Positions 8,830 through 17,934 of a stretch of 22,424 bases of DNA are shown piece after piece (the stretch's first letter is position 1; every line of letters begins with the position of its first letter). Below the pieces are notes generated by a model. It was given only the letters and a program-made list of their open reading frames with translations, was not told where the DNA came from and ran no database searches. The stretch is from Ichthyosporea sp. XGB-2017a (Eukaryota > Opisthokonta > Ichthyosporea): NCBI GenBank assembly GCA_002811675.1, contig PDIM01010261.1, positions 97,175-119,598 on the forward strand, in the 5' to 3' direction. Position numbers and translations under genes: made by a program.

Positions 8830-9687
8830 GATTTACAAAAGTCAAGAGGAGAGGATCTTATCTGAAGCGAATCTTGTTAAGCCAATGGTTGAGATTTTCA
8901 ATTCCAACGCTGAAGCTTTGTATTTTATAATAAAAAAGCATGTCGGCACTGGATTCAAGACAAGGTATGTAGGTACAGACAAACTTGGGAAAAAGAAGTA
9001 TATATGTATGTAGTTCATTCGTGGTGGTTTTTACGCTTATTATTCGAATTCGAAGTCACAGTGTGTCCTTGTTTGGAATTTGTCAATCAGGTAGGAGTAG
9101 TACTTGTGAGATGAAGTCTAGAATGGCATCATCTCTAAAGTCAACACTTTTTAATGAGCAAAGAATTCAGTTTCGCAGGAAGCAACGTTTAATTGAGTGT
9201 AACCTTGAATTGGTGTAACTAAAAAGCCGATAATAACTATTCTTAGAGCTACTTTACGTTATTGCTTGGTTTTGGAAAACGCGTGTGCCAATCAGACTCT
9301 CGGATTAGTGGTGCCATGACCATATATGGGTTAGTATGGGAACACCGGATTGTGATTGGCTGAGGGAGCGAGTTTATGACCCATTAAAATGTTGAAATGT
9401 TTTCTTAAAGTTTTGGAATTCTCCGATCTGTTGAAATTGTGTCAAAATGAGTGAAGTAATACTCTAATTATCGCAAAAAACAAAAAAGCGAAACACACTT
9501 TATTCTGCTCATGCACTTCATGAGGAGAAGAGTTGAAGAATCAGGGCTATGGAGAGTTAAAGAAGGGGATAAGAAAAATGGTTAAAAAGGGGGGGTGGGT
9601 TGGTTGGTTGACTTACTTTAAGCTTCAAAACTGCAATTTCTAAATTATAATCTTTAATAGTGTTAGCGAATCTTGATTTGTGACATA
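8830..9687. other. Shared upstream region of divergent transporter genes
   Basis: 858 bases between the start codons of the minus-strand and plus-strand POT genes, presumably holding both promoters. CCAAT-type pentamers occur in both orientations (CCAAT at about 9288, ATTGG at about 9355). Short plus-strand ORFs starting at 8675 and 8985 overlap the transporter 5' end or show no domain, and are not supported as genes. No RNA gene was seen. Confidence 0.55.
9351..9430 (+). promoter_or_regulatory. Putative promoter elements of tandem transporter copy 1
   Basis: TGTGATTGG (an inverted CCAAT box, 9351-9359) and ATTCTCCGATCTG (9418-9430) recur in the same order upstream of the paralogue at 12920. 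The 13-mer starts 270 bases before this ATG and 269 bases before the paralogue's. Conservation against a diverged background suggests function, or simply carry-over in the duplication. Confidence 0.5.
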
Positions 9688-11455
9688 ATGTCCGCCTCGT
9701 CTGAGCGTCCTGAAGCTGACCAATCTTCCCCATCGGCCATGCAAGGGGATGATTCCATTAGAGAAAAGCAAAATGAAAAAAAATCATCTTCTCAAACATC
9801 GCATGAGGTAATCTCCATCCAATCAGACATAAGCAACACTGATAAAGTAGAAAATGAAATCAACAGGAAAAATCTTTTCGCCCTTATCGCCCTCAACATT
9901 TTTCTGCTGGCAGAAAGAGGTGCCATCACAGGCTATTTTATGGTTTTTGTTCTCTATTTCTTGCAAATGTTCAGCTGGTCTTCTTCAGCTGCAAATGCAA
10001 CTGCCCAAGCGTTCCAGGCTCTTCTTTATTTCTTCGCATTCATCTTTGCTATCATCTCAGATGCTTGGCTGGGTCGTCTTCGCACAACGCAATATGGATT
10101 AGTGGGCTATTCCGTTGGCTATCTCCTCACTATCCTTTCCTCCCTCCCCGCCACATGGTCATATTTCCCTGTCACCCCAGGTGCTCTGTCGTATACATTG
10201 TTCTTTGCCGGATTTGTCTTTCTCGGCATGTCTCACGCAACTACCCGAGCTTGCATTAATGTAATGATGGCGGACCAGGCGAATACGTTGAAACAGGCAA
10301 GTAAAAAGGGGGCAATGGTAGTGGAACGTATGTTTAGGTACCAAGCAGCGGTTGTTAACTTAGGACCCGTCTTTACTGTCATCGCTGTTCCATATGTAAG
10401 ACGATATGGGGACCAAAAAGAGTATGTTGCACATGGCCATTCGACAACACTAGGGGTTAATGGAGATGTGCAAATGGTGGGGACGTCTTATTACTATTCC
10501 TTTGCTGTATGTGCTGGGGTTTATGTTCTTGGTATGCTTGCATTTTTCCCATATATGAAAGTGTATCCCACTAATAAGCCTAATGCTGAAGCTAATTCTG
10601 TACTTCAAATATATGGTGCTGTTAAAACCGCCCTGAAGAATTACTTTCGTTGCAGACGAGCATCGAAACAATCTCAGAAGAAGAACCTAAACCCAGACTA
10701 TGAAGAATGTGGCAAAGCTGCGTGTGATTGTACTACGGCCAACCCTTTTGATACCTGCACAAAGTCCATTTTAGACCATGCAGACGAAAAATACAAGATG
10801 CTGATAGGGGACTTGAGAAGAATACGACATGTAGTGCCTCTCTTTTTGATTTTCATTTCATGCTACTTCCTCGCATTTACACAATTTCAAAGTGCTGCTG
10901 TTAGTCAAGCAGAATGGATGTCACGCCCTTCCTGGTTCGAGCCTGAACATCTCATGGTTATTGGTTGTTTAACTGCTGTAATTATTGTTCCCATCCAAGA
11001 TTCTCTCATTACCTACCTCAAAACAAGCCACGGAAACACTTTTAAACTCAAACCACAAAAGCGCATCACGCTTGGTCTTCTTAGCATTGCCGTTTCAATG
11101 TTGTATGAAGCGGTCCTTCAGTATTTTGTTTATTCGCAAGGTAGCTTTGACGAGAATGGAATATTTACTTCCCCTGTTAGAGTTTGGTGGTTGTTATATT
11201 GCTTTGGTGTCTTGGGGCGTTGTCCTCACCTCCAGCAGCGCCTTCGAATACGCCTATAAAGTTTCTCCAGCATATCTTAAAGGCACGCTCAACTCCTTAG
11301 TCATGCTTAGTATAACTCTCGGAGCAATCATCAGTATTGGATTGAGTCCATCTGTGACACCGGGAAACCTCGAGTACATGTTTGTGAGTTTATGTGGAGT
11401 CATGTTGCTTTGTGCTGTTACCCATCACATCTTTTTCAGGAAGTACGACAAATGA
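9688..11455 (+). CDS. POT/PTR2 (NPF-type) transporter, tandem copy 1, frameshifted near the C-terminus
   Basis: Same family as the downstream copy at 12920-14683, to which it is closely similar in protein and DNA. The ATG at 9688 matches the paralogue's start context. The first helix has FLLAERGAITGYF, with the ER pair present but Leu at the first Glu position of ExxER. Other shared blocks are GYSVGYLLTILSS, RPSWFEPEHL and VPIQDSLITYL. At about 11187-11193, within the segment after SPVRVWW, the sequence is 5 bases shorter than the paralogue. Frame 1 therefore runs into a stop at 11257-11259, about 500 codons in plus 23 unrelated ones. The true C-terminus (YIALVSWGVVLTSSSAFEYAY to FRKYDK, stop 11453-11455) continues intact in the next frame. 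The rest is open, so this is either a recent pseudogene, an allele losing its last two helices, or an assembly error. Confidence 0.8.
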
Positions 11456-12034
11456 ATAAAAGCATAAAGTGTAATTTATTTTTTAACTATAAATGACTGC
11501 TTCAGATTTTGCTTTTACTGTTCCTTTCCTATATTTGATTTCGCTCTCCTCTCTCATCATAACTTGGAAGATTGTGTCCAACGCTGTAGACAAATGCACT
11601 TTTAGTCAACAAATTGCCAAATGATCATTTCCAGTTTTCGGTTCTGCTAAAAAAAGTTAAAATGTGGTCTCTGGCTTGCAAAGCCATTTATAAAGCAATG
11701 CGCCCCTTTAATTTTTCAGTATCGAAAGAGTTTGAAGGCCGACTGTACTGCTATATTTATCCATTACTCACTCAACATGGCCGCTAATCTAATGTCCGGA
11801 ACAACACAATGCATTTCTTTTAAATGGAAAAGAGAAACGAAGTAAACAAAGCAATGCCGGCATCCGTTGAGTGGTCTGTTTACTGTTCATAAAATTTCTA
11901 GTTTTAGATTTGCTAGTCACGCGCAGAGTTACTTTCTTCCAGTCTATGTTTTTCAAGAAGGCCGACTGCAAGGATAGCATCTTTATCTTTGTCCCCCGAG
12001 AGCAGGAGCGGAGTAATAGAAAGCAACATTTTGA

Positions 12035-12274
12035 ATCGGAGGGGGGAAGGGAAGAAAGAAGGGAAGAAAGTCTGTATTTGGAGAGGATCAGAAGGAAATT
12101 TTTAAAAATGTGCTTCGCCCCGATTGTACTCTTTTGAAGTATGAAATAACCAAAGCTCGGGCAGAAGGTGTGTTTTACATTAAAAACAAGGACTTCAAAA
12201 GTGCCACAAAGAACAACTTGCATCGAGCCACCACCGAAAAAACTTTAGACACGACTCACGAGAGAGTTGCATAG
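12035..12274 (+). other. Possible protein-coding fragment of unknown origin
   Basis: An open frame of about 80 codons reads protein-like sequence such as IFKNVLRPDCTLLKYEITKA and AEGVFYIKNKDFKS, ending at a TAG at 12272-12274. It has no ATG in a sensible place and no family I recognise. An open minus-strand frame (12223-11789) covers much of the same stretch. It could be a decayed gene, a missed exon, or chance; confidence is low. Confidence 0.2.
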
Positions 12275-12597
12275 TTGCAATCTCGGGAATCACTATAGGA
12301 GACTCAAATCACGGTATTTTTATAGGACGGGGAGGCATGTGGGTGAGGTACTTTTCTCAAATTTTCCGTAAATTTCAGAAACAGCCAACAGCTGATCAAG
12401 AGGATCTTTAGCAAAAAAAGAAATAATGCCCAAACATGGCGCCTGTCGCCTGTGCGGAGAAAAATTATAATTTTTTTAGAAAAAAGAAAGGTTCTTTGTT
12501 TCAACTTTGTGGAAGGGGCGTTAATTATTTGGATCTATGGGCGAATCAGATGCTCTGAAATGTGGGGCTATATCTATATAAGGGAAATTAGATAAAC

Positions 12598-12663
12598 TGT
12601 GATTGGACGAGAGGGTTGATTCCTTGACAATGTTTTCCAAAAACAGCGGTATTCTCCGATCTG
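12598..12663 (+). promoter_or_regulatory. Putative promoter elements of tandem transporter copy 2
   Basis: TGTGATTGG (12598-12606) and ATTCTCCGATCTG (12651-12663) repeat the order seen upstream of copy 1. A TATATCTATATAAGGG stretch lies just upstream, around 12570-12585. Confidence 0.5.
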
Positions 12664-12919
12664 GAGGAGATTGATCAGTGGGGTGAGTTGACCAACCTAG
12701 CTAGTCGACAACAATGGGCAAACAAAGGGTACTTTGACAAATACTCCGCACATTGCTAACTGGGAGGCGGGAAGAATTGTTAAACCAGTGAAGGAGGCAG
12801 CGAATTGTTTAAAAGGCGGAGAGGTCACCCCATTTCATTTCCCGCTTCAAAAGCCGTCTCTATGTTTTGGGATTCTTAATATTTAATCTTGATCGTAAAT
12901 CTTGACTTGACACACAACA

Positions 12920-14683
12920 ATGTCTTCCACTTCTGATTGCCGTGATACTGATCCCTCCCCTCCACTTGCTGGAGATGGGGTGTATGGGTGGGCCGAGAAA
13001 CAAAATGCAAAAAAATCATCGTCTGATCTATCACAGGTGATCTCCATCCAAACTGACCAAAGTAGCAACGAGCACATTGAGGATGAAATCAACAGAGAAA
13101 ATCTTTGTGCGCTGATCGCCCTCAACGTGTTTCTCGTTGCAGAAAGAGGCGCCATCACGGCATACTTTGTAGTTTTTGTGCTCTATTTCCTGCAAATGTT
13201 TAGTTGGTCTTCTTCAGATGCAAATGCAACTGCCCAAGCCTTCCAAGGCTTACTTTATTTCTTCGCCTTTATCTTCTCTGTCCTCTCCGATGCCTGGCTT
13301 GGTCGCCTTCGCACCATGCAATACGGATTAGTGGGCTATTCCGTTGGCTATCTCCTTACTATCCTTTCTTCCCTCCCCGCCACATGGTCATATTTCCCTG
13401 TCACCCCAGGTGCTCTGTCGTATACATTGTTCTTTGCCGGATTTGTCTTTCTCGGCATGTCTCATGCAACTTCCCGAGCTTGCATGAACGCTATTATGGC
13501 CGACCAGGCCAATACATTGAAGCAAGCAAGTAAAAAAGGAGCAATGATAGTGGAACGCATGTTCAGATACCAAGCTGCTGCTATGAACTTGGGGCCTATC
13601 TTTACTGTGATTGTTGTTCCCTACGTAAGAGGATACGGGGAGCAAAAAGAGTATGTGGCAGATGGTCATTCCATACCATCGGGAACCGATGGGGATGTGC
13701 AAATGGTGGGAACATCCTATTACTATTCCTTTGCCGTATGTGCTGGTGTTTATGTTCTTGGTATGCTTGCCTTTTTCCCATATATGAAAGTCTATCCCAC
13801 TAATAAGCCCGATGCTCAAGCAAACTCTGTACTTCATACCTATGGCGCGGTGAAAACAGGTTTCAAGAACTACTTTCGTTGGAGAAGAGCATCCAGACAG
13901 TCGCAAAAGAAAAGCAAAAATGAAGACTATGAAGGGGGTGAGAAAGAGTGCCACTGTACTGTCAACCCTTCTGATACTTGTACAAAGTCCATCCTAGACC
14001 ATGTAGATGAAAAGTACAAGGTACTGGTACAGGACTTGAGAAGTATACGACATGTAGTACCTCTTTGCTTGATATTTCTTGGGTGTTATTTGCTTGTATT
14101 CACTCAGGTGAACAGTGCTGCCGTCATTCAAGCAGAGTGGATGTCAAGACCCTCCTGGTTTGAGCCCGAGCATCTGATGGTTGTTGGTTGTTTGCTTGCT
14201 GTAGTCATTGTCCCCATTCAGGATGCTCTTATAACGTATCTCAAAACAAGTCATGGAAACACTTTTAAACTTAAGCCACAAAAACGCATCACGTTGGGCT
14301 TTCTCAGTCTCGCCTTTTCAATGCTGTTTGAGGCCGTTCTTCAGTACTTTGTCTATCGCCAAGGTACATTTGATGAGAATGGAATATTTTCTTCGACGGT
14401 CAGCGTTTGGTATCTGTGCATCTACATCGCTTTGCTCTCTTGGGGTGTTATCCTCACTTCGAGCAGTGCCTTTGAATATTCCTATACTGTAGCCCCGGCT
14501 TATCTTAAAGGTACACTGAATGCTTTGGTTCAGCTTGGTTTTCTCTTCGGAGCAATCATCAGTGTTGCTTTGAGTCCGTCTGTGACACCAGAAAACCTCC
14601 AGTACATGTTCGCGGGCTTATGTGGCGTTATGGTGGTCTGTGCTGTTACCCATCACATTTATTTCAGAAAGTACGACTCGTAA
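12920..14683 (+). CDS. POT/PTR2 (NPF-type) transporter, tandem copy 2
   Basis: Intact single-exon transporter of 587 residues with about 12 membrane helices. The N-terminal cytosolic tail is about 65 residues and polar. Helix 1 reads FLVAERGAITAYF, lacking the first Glu of the canonical ExxER proton-coupling motif (Val or Leu there). Then come GRLRTMQYGLVGYSVGY, a large hydrophilic central loop with KNYFRWRRASRQSQKK and a CHCTVNPSDTCTKS cysteine patch, RPSWFEPEHLMVVGC, VPIQDALITYL, and the late-helix block SSSAFEYSYTVAPAYLKGTLN typical of the family. The substrate is unknown; family members carry peptides, nitrate or other small solutes. It is the tandem duplicate of 9688-11455 and shares its promoter elements. 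AATAAA hexamers follow at 14803 and 14826. The family call rests on motif and topology recognition. Confidence 0.87.
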   Translation: MSSTSDCRDTDPSPPLAGDGVYGWAEKQNAKKSSSDLSQVISIQTDQSSNEHIEDEINRENLCALIALNVFLVAERGAITAYFVVFVLYFLQMFSWSSSDANATAQAFQGLLYFFAFIFSVLSDAWLGRLRTMQYGLVGYSVGYLLTILSSLPATWSYFPVTPGALSYTLFFAGFVFLGMSHATSRACMNAIMADQANTLKQASKKGAMIVERMFRYQAAAMNLGPIFTVIVVPYVRGYGEQKEYVADGHSIPSGTDGDVQMVGTSYYYSFAVCAGVYVLGMLAFFPYMKVYPTNKPDAQANSVLHTYGAVKTGFKNYFRWRRASRQSQKKSKNEDYEGGEKECHCTVNPSDTCTKSILDHVDEKYKVLVQDLRSIRHVVPLCLIFLGCYLLVFTQVNSAAVIQAEWMSRPSWFEPEHLMVVGCLLAVVIVPIQDALITYLKTSHGNTFKLKPQKRITLGFLSLAFSMLFEAVLQYFVYRQGTFDENGIFSSTVSVWYLCIYIALLSWGVILTSSSAFEYSYTVAPAYLKGTLNALVQLGFLFGAIISVALSPSVTPENLQYMFAGLCGVMVVCAVTHHIYFRKYDS

Positions 14684-14837
14684 GTAAAACAAGAGTCTCA
14701 TTTGATGTCTATGTCGAAAGACCGGTCATATTTCTCTCTTTCAATTGTTTTTCATATGACGAGACCAATTCCAAGACCTTAGGTAGCGTTTAATTCAAAG
14801 ACAATAAATAACACTGGAGTTCATAAATAAAGCAAAG

Positions 14838-15332
14838 CTATGCGTCCTCCTCTTCCGATTCCTCTATGAACAGCCCCCCCGCCTCATGACGGCTCTTTTC
14901 CATCCCTGCTACGTCCTCCCATTGCAGGGAGGGCTTTGCTACCAATCCCAGAGGACAGTGAGGCAGTACTGGCTCTTTCGCTTTCTCCCCAAGTCCCTTT
15001 GCAGTCATCTCCATAGAGACCATGGATAGTCCTGCAGGCGCACCTGTTGCCCGACTGCCTTTCCCTCCCGAAATGGGGGTGATCCCGCCTGGAGTTCGCA
15101 GAGGCTTCGCTTCCTCCAGTCCATGTTGTACCTGTTTTGTGGAAGAAGAAGAAGAGGACGACGGATCCTCTCCCCCCCCCGCCTGTTGCTCCTCTTCACC
15201 ACTTCCTCTTCCTTCTGTCCCCACGACAAGCCTTGCATTCTTCCCCCAGAACTCCTTCGCATGGGGATTCACAGTCCCATTGAATGTCACTACCTGTCCA
15301 GTCTGCACCACAAGAGTGTCGTCGTGAGGCAT
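14838..15332 (-). CDS. Small disordered protein with a PAM2-like motif
   Basis: 164 residues in a single exon, mostly low complexity (Ser run, Gly/Glu-rich, acidic ESEEEDA end). Near the N-terminus, TVNPHAKEFWG (residues 20-30) resembles the PAM2 motif (consensus around LNPxAxEFxP). In proteins such as Paip1/2, ataxin-2, eRF3 and Tob, PAM2 docks onto the MLLE domain of cytoplasmic poly(A)-binding protein. The NPxAxEF core is exact, but Val replaces Leu and the trailing Pro is absent. If real, this would be a poly(A)-binding-protein partner in translation or mRNA decay. No other domain is visible. The ATG at 15332 is the first of the open frame. It is divergently arranged with the X8-like gene, 669 bases apart, and converges on the last transporter gene, 154 bases apart. 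Confidence 0.6.
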   Translation of the reverse strand: MPHDDTLVVQTGQVVTFNGTVNPHAKEFWGKNARLVVGTEGRGSGEEEQQAGGGEDPSSSSSSSTKQVQHGLEEAKPLRTPGGITPISGGKGSRATGAPAGLSMVSMEMTAKGLGEKAKEPVLPHCPLGLVAKPSLQWEDVAGMEKSRHEAGGLFIEESEEEDA

Positions 15333-16001
15333 ACTGCTGCTCCTTATTTCTCTTTGTCGTATTCACTGGTATTAGATTCCCCTCTACTCGCAATTATGTC
15401 TGTTTGAATGAAATTCTTTGTTTTTCTTAATCCTTTATCTTATATCAACAACGAGCAAAGGAGGACTCTGAATCAGACAAGAAAAATAACAGAAAAGTTT
15501 TTTTCTAAACTCAACAAATAGATCAAGAACTATGCACCAAATCTCTCTTTCTCGTTTTTCCTATGAAATTAATGTTTTCATTTTTATTTATAGAATTTTT
15601 TTATGGGCCCCCTAACCATAGCGAGATAGAAGTAAAAATAGAGGAAATAGTCGCATCAGATGTAGCTTTTGGTAAATTCGCGTAATGACTCAGAAATTTC
15701 TGCCCGCTGATTGGTCAATAAAATTTGCTCAAATTTGCAGAATCAAGGAGCACCGAAAGGAATTTTGAAATTTTGGTGATTTTTTTGTTTTGCTTTGTTT
15801 TTCTATTTTTTGTTTTCTGCTGTGGTATTTCTTTTTATTTCTTGTCCCCCTTTTTCGTATTTCTCTCTCTCCCTGGCAGCTTTTGTGAAGAAGCCCGGAG
15901 GGGATTTTGATGTGAAAGGACAGCTCAAGTGAGAGGGACTTTGTGGCAGTATACAGTGCTGTTCATAAATCACATAGACACTGACACACACTCACAAACG
16001 T
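15333..16001. other. Shared upstream region of the PAM2-motif and X8-like genes
   Basis: A 669-base divergent intergenic region that is T-rich on the plus strand. It contains GCTGATTGGTCAAT (about 15706-15719), an inverted CCAAT box about 290 bases before the plus-strand ATG. Short ORFs here are low-complexity T-run readings and are not supported. Confidence 0.5.
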
Positions 16002-17855
16002 ATGCTTAGAATGGGGCGACAGGGAACAGATGTGAAGAGGAGTAGTGCACGGGCGGTGGTGGTGGCGTTGTTTCTTCTTTGTGGGACTCCTTTGGTCCAT
16101 GGGTGGCTTTCCTCGCAGTCGCTGAGGCGGATTGGGCTGCAGGAGCTGAATCGAGCGACTGTGGGACTGAAGAGAAAGGCTGCTGAGGGCTCTGGACTTG
16201 GAGAGGGCGGAGAGAAAGGTATGGAGGCATATGGAGAGGTAGAAGGAGATTCGCGGAGGTATCTTCCCATTCCAATGTGCCACACACCACCGTGTTGTGT
16301 TGCGGGGAAGCACATCCCACAGGCTGTGATTGAGCGAGCGCTTGATTCGCTCTGTGAGATTCACCATGAGGGGTATAACTGCCATGGGGATGTGCATGTG
16401 GACTGTCGCTACCTGGAGGTACTGGAGCAGACTGCTCAGGATGTGGGTAGGGGATTGGCTCCCCGAGCTAGATTGCCGCATCGAGAGAAGGAGATCCCTG
16501 GAAGGAGAGTAGTTGAGGCGAAAGAAGAAGAGGAGGAGAATGGTAACGGATTCTTCTATGATCTTGTGAGGCTGAGTTTGTCTGCGACAGTGGCGAATAT
16601 GAAGGAAGAGGAGGAAGAGGAGACGATTAAGAACAGAAGAATGGAGGCGTATAAGGAGAGGTTGACCCGGCCTGTGTGGGATTTGTACCAGCAAGCAAGT
16701 TTGGCGTTTAATCTGTACTGGCATAAGTATCGTCGCGGGGAGAAGGACTTTTCTTCGTGCTTCCTGGATGGCAGACAATTTGGAATGGAAACGGCAGGTA
16801 GTATCAGTGAAATTTGCGGTGGCCCCGAAGCGGAAATGGATGATGAAGAAGAAGACGACGAGGGAGAAGAGGAGGAACTGGAAGGGGAGGAAGTACACTA
16901 TACTAACAAGAAAAAGAAAAAGAAGGAGGACAAGTTTATACTGCCCGCACTGAAAAAGCGGCATAACTGCTATACCGGGGCGGGAGTTGGTGTACACCAT
17001 ATGGGAAGTCATGTGATGGCACGAGGTGGGCGTGTTGTGATTGAGAGAGAGGAGAAGGAGGAAGGGGATGAGAGGCGGCATTGGTTGCCTCCGATGGCGA
17101 TGGGCGTGAGTGAATTTTTTCGAAAGTATAACAGTTCATTGTCGCATCCTTCTTCAGGCCCCGAAGAAGATACCGCCGAAGGAGAGGTACTGAAAAAACG
17201 TTTGCGTATGCACCCGGTGCACGCAAAGGTCGCGAAAAGTGGGGGCGTCTTGTTTCCGGAACTGTACGCCCCGCTTCTTCCACTGCCGTATTTGTCGGAT
17301 GAGAGTGAAGCAAACGAAGTGGAAGATGTGAGACTACAGCTCGCACCCTTTTGTCTAACAGAAGGGGCCTGCTGTATAGTTCGGCCTACCATAAGCTTAG
17401 AACAAACTCGAGAAGTGATGAAGTCGCTCTGTCGGGCTCCGTATGTCAAGAATGAGAAAGATAAGATTGATTGTAAGTACGTTACCAGTTCCAACCGAGC
17501 GGGAAGTCGCTGGGATAGCTTTATGCGAGCGAGTTGGGCATTGAATAAGTACTGGGGACTATCTGTCCGTCGACTGGAAAAGAACTTGCAACGTCGATAT
17601 GAGAAAGATGATAAGATGCAAGAAGAGGAAAGAAAAAAAGAGCGTTCTGTGGGTGGTGTGGTGATGATAGGGCCGCTGTCCAAAGCAGAATATGATGGTA
17701 AGATAAATCAGAGAGCCATGTTGAAGCAGAAAGAGCAGGAAAAGATATTGAATCGATCACAAGAAATGGCAGATTTGAAAACTGAAAAATGCCAGGAACT
17801 AATGGGAATAGTTTGCGTTAAAGATGGATGTTACACCCCCATGGAGTCAGTGTAA
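16002..17855 (+). CDS. Secreted protein with two X8/CBM43-like modules
   Basis: 617 residues in one exon. The N-terminus has a basic segment, a hydrophobic core (AVVVALFLLCG, 18-28) and VHG before W35, a plausible signal peptide with cleavage near residue 34. Two cysteine modules follow the X8/CBM43 plan of paired Cys, an ALxxxC-like helix, a Cys, then ASxAFNxYW. Module 1 spans 93-253 (CCVAG, C118, C127, C135, QASLAFNLYW, C253). Module 2 spans 451-520 (CCIV, C477, C491, RASWALNKYW), with C597, C605 and C610 further on. Both are enlarged by charged insertions, and the modules are separated by an acidic then basic low-complexity linker (280-310). X8 modules bind beta-1,3-glucan in plant and fungal wall enzymes; no catalytic domain is visible here. 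A wall- or glucan-associated role is therefore inference, and the X8 call rests on cysteine and aromatic pattern only. Confidence 0.6.
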   Translation: MLRMGRQGTDVKRSSARAVVVALFLLCGTPLVHGWLSSQSLRRIGLQELNRATVGLKRKAAEGSGLGEGGEKGMEAYGEVEGDSRRYLPIPMCHTPPCCVAGKHIPQAVIERALDSLCEIHHEGYNCHGDVHVDCRYLEVLEQTAQDVGRGLAPRARLPHREKEIPGRRVVEAKEEEEENGNGFFYDLVRLSLSATVANMKEEEEEETIKNRRMEAYKERLTRPVWDLYQQASLAFNLYWHKYRRGEKDFSSCFLDGRQFGMETAGSISEICGGPEAEMDDEEEDDEGEEEELEGEEVHYTNKKKKKKEDKFILPALKKRHNCYTGAGVGVHHMGSHVMARGGRVVIEREEKEEGDERRHWLPPMAMGVSEFFRKYNSSLSHPSSGPEEDTAEGEVLKKRLRMHPVHAKVAKSGGVLFPELYAPLLPLPYLSDESEANEVEDVRLQLAPFCLTEGACCIVRPTISLEQTREVMKSLCRAPYVKNEKDKIDCKYVTSSNRAGSRWDSFMRASWALNKYWGLSVRRLEKNLQRRYEKDDKMQEEERKKERSVGGVVMIGPLSKAEYDGKINQRAMLKQKEQEKILNRSQEMADLKTEKCQELMGIVCVKDGCYTPMESV

Positions 17856-17934
17856 ATGAAGAAGGGTTATAATGTTGATCAGTTAGATTTATTACATGCA
17901 CAAGAACACAACATAATGGGAGCAATAATAAAAC

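Larger units (their letters stand above)
11456..12919. other. Intergenic region between the tandem transporters
   Basis: About 1.46 kb without a secure gene. The 3' end of copy 1 has AATAAA overlapping its stop codon. The middle (about 11870-12274) has open frames on both strands that may be a gene fragment, listed separately. The last 320 bases hold the putative promoter of copy 2. Confidence 0.5.

Noticed and set aside
8675-9218. Two short plus-strand open frames upstream of the transporter
   Set aside because: The first is mostly antisense to the transporter 5' end, and neither has a recognisable domain or sensible start context.
15963-17081. 372-codon open frame on the minus strand
   Set aside because: Antisense shadow of the X8-like gene. 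Its composition is an artefact of the opposite strand (Leu/His/Pro-rich, no domain), whereas the plus strand has a signal peptide and ordered cysteines.
17473-17488. GTAAGT..CAG as an intron in the X8-like gene
   Set aside because: Only 16 bases long; the frame is open through it and it encodes the Cys-Lys-Tyr expected in module 2.
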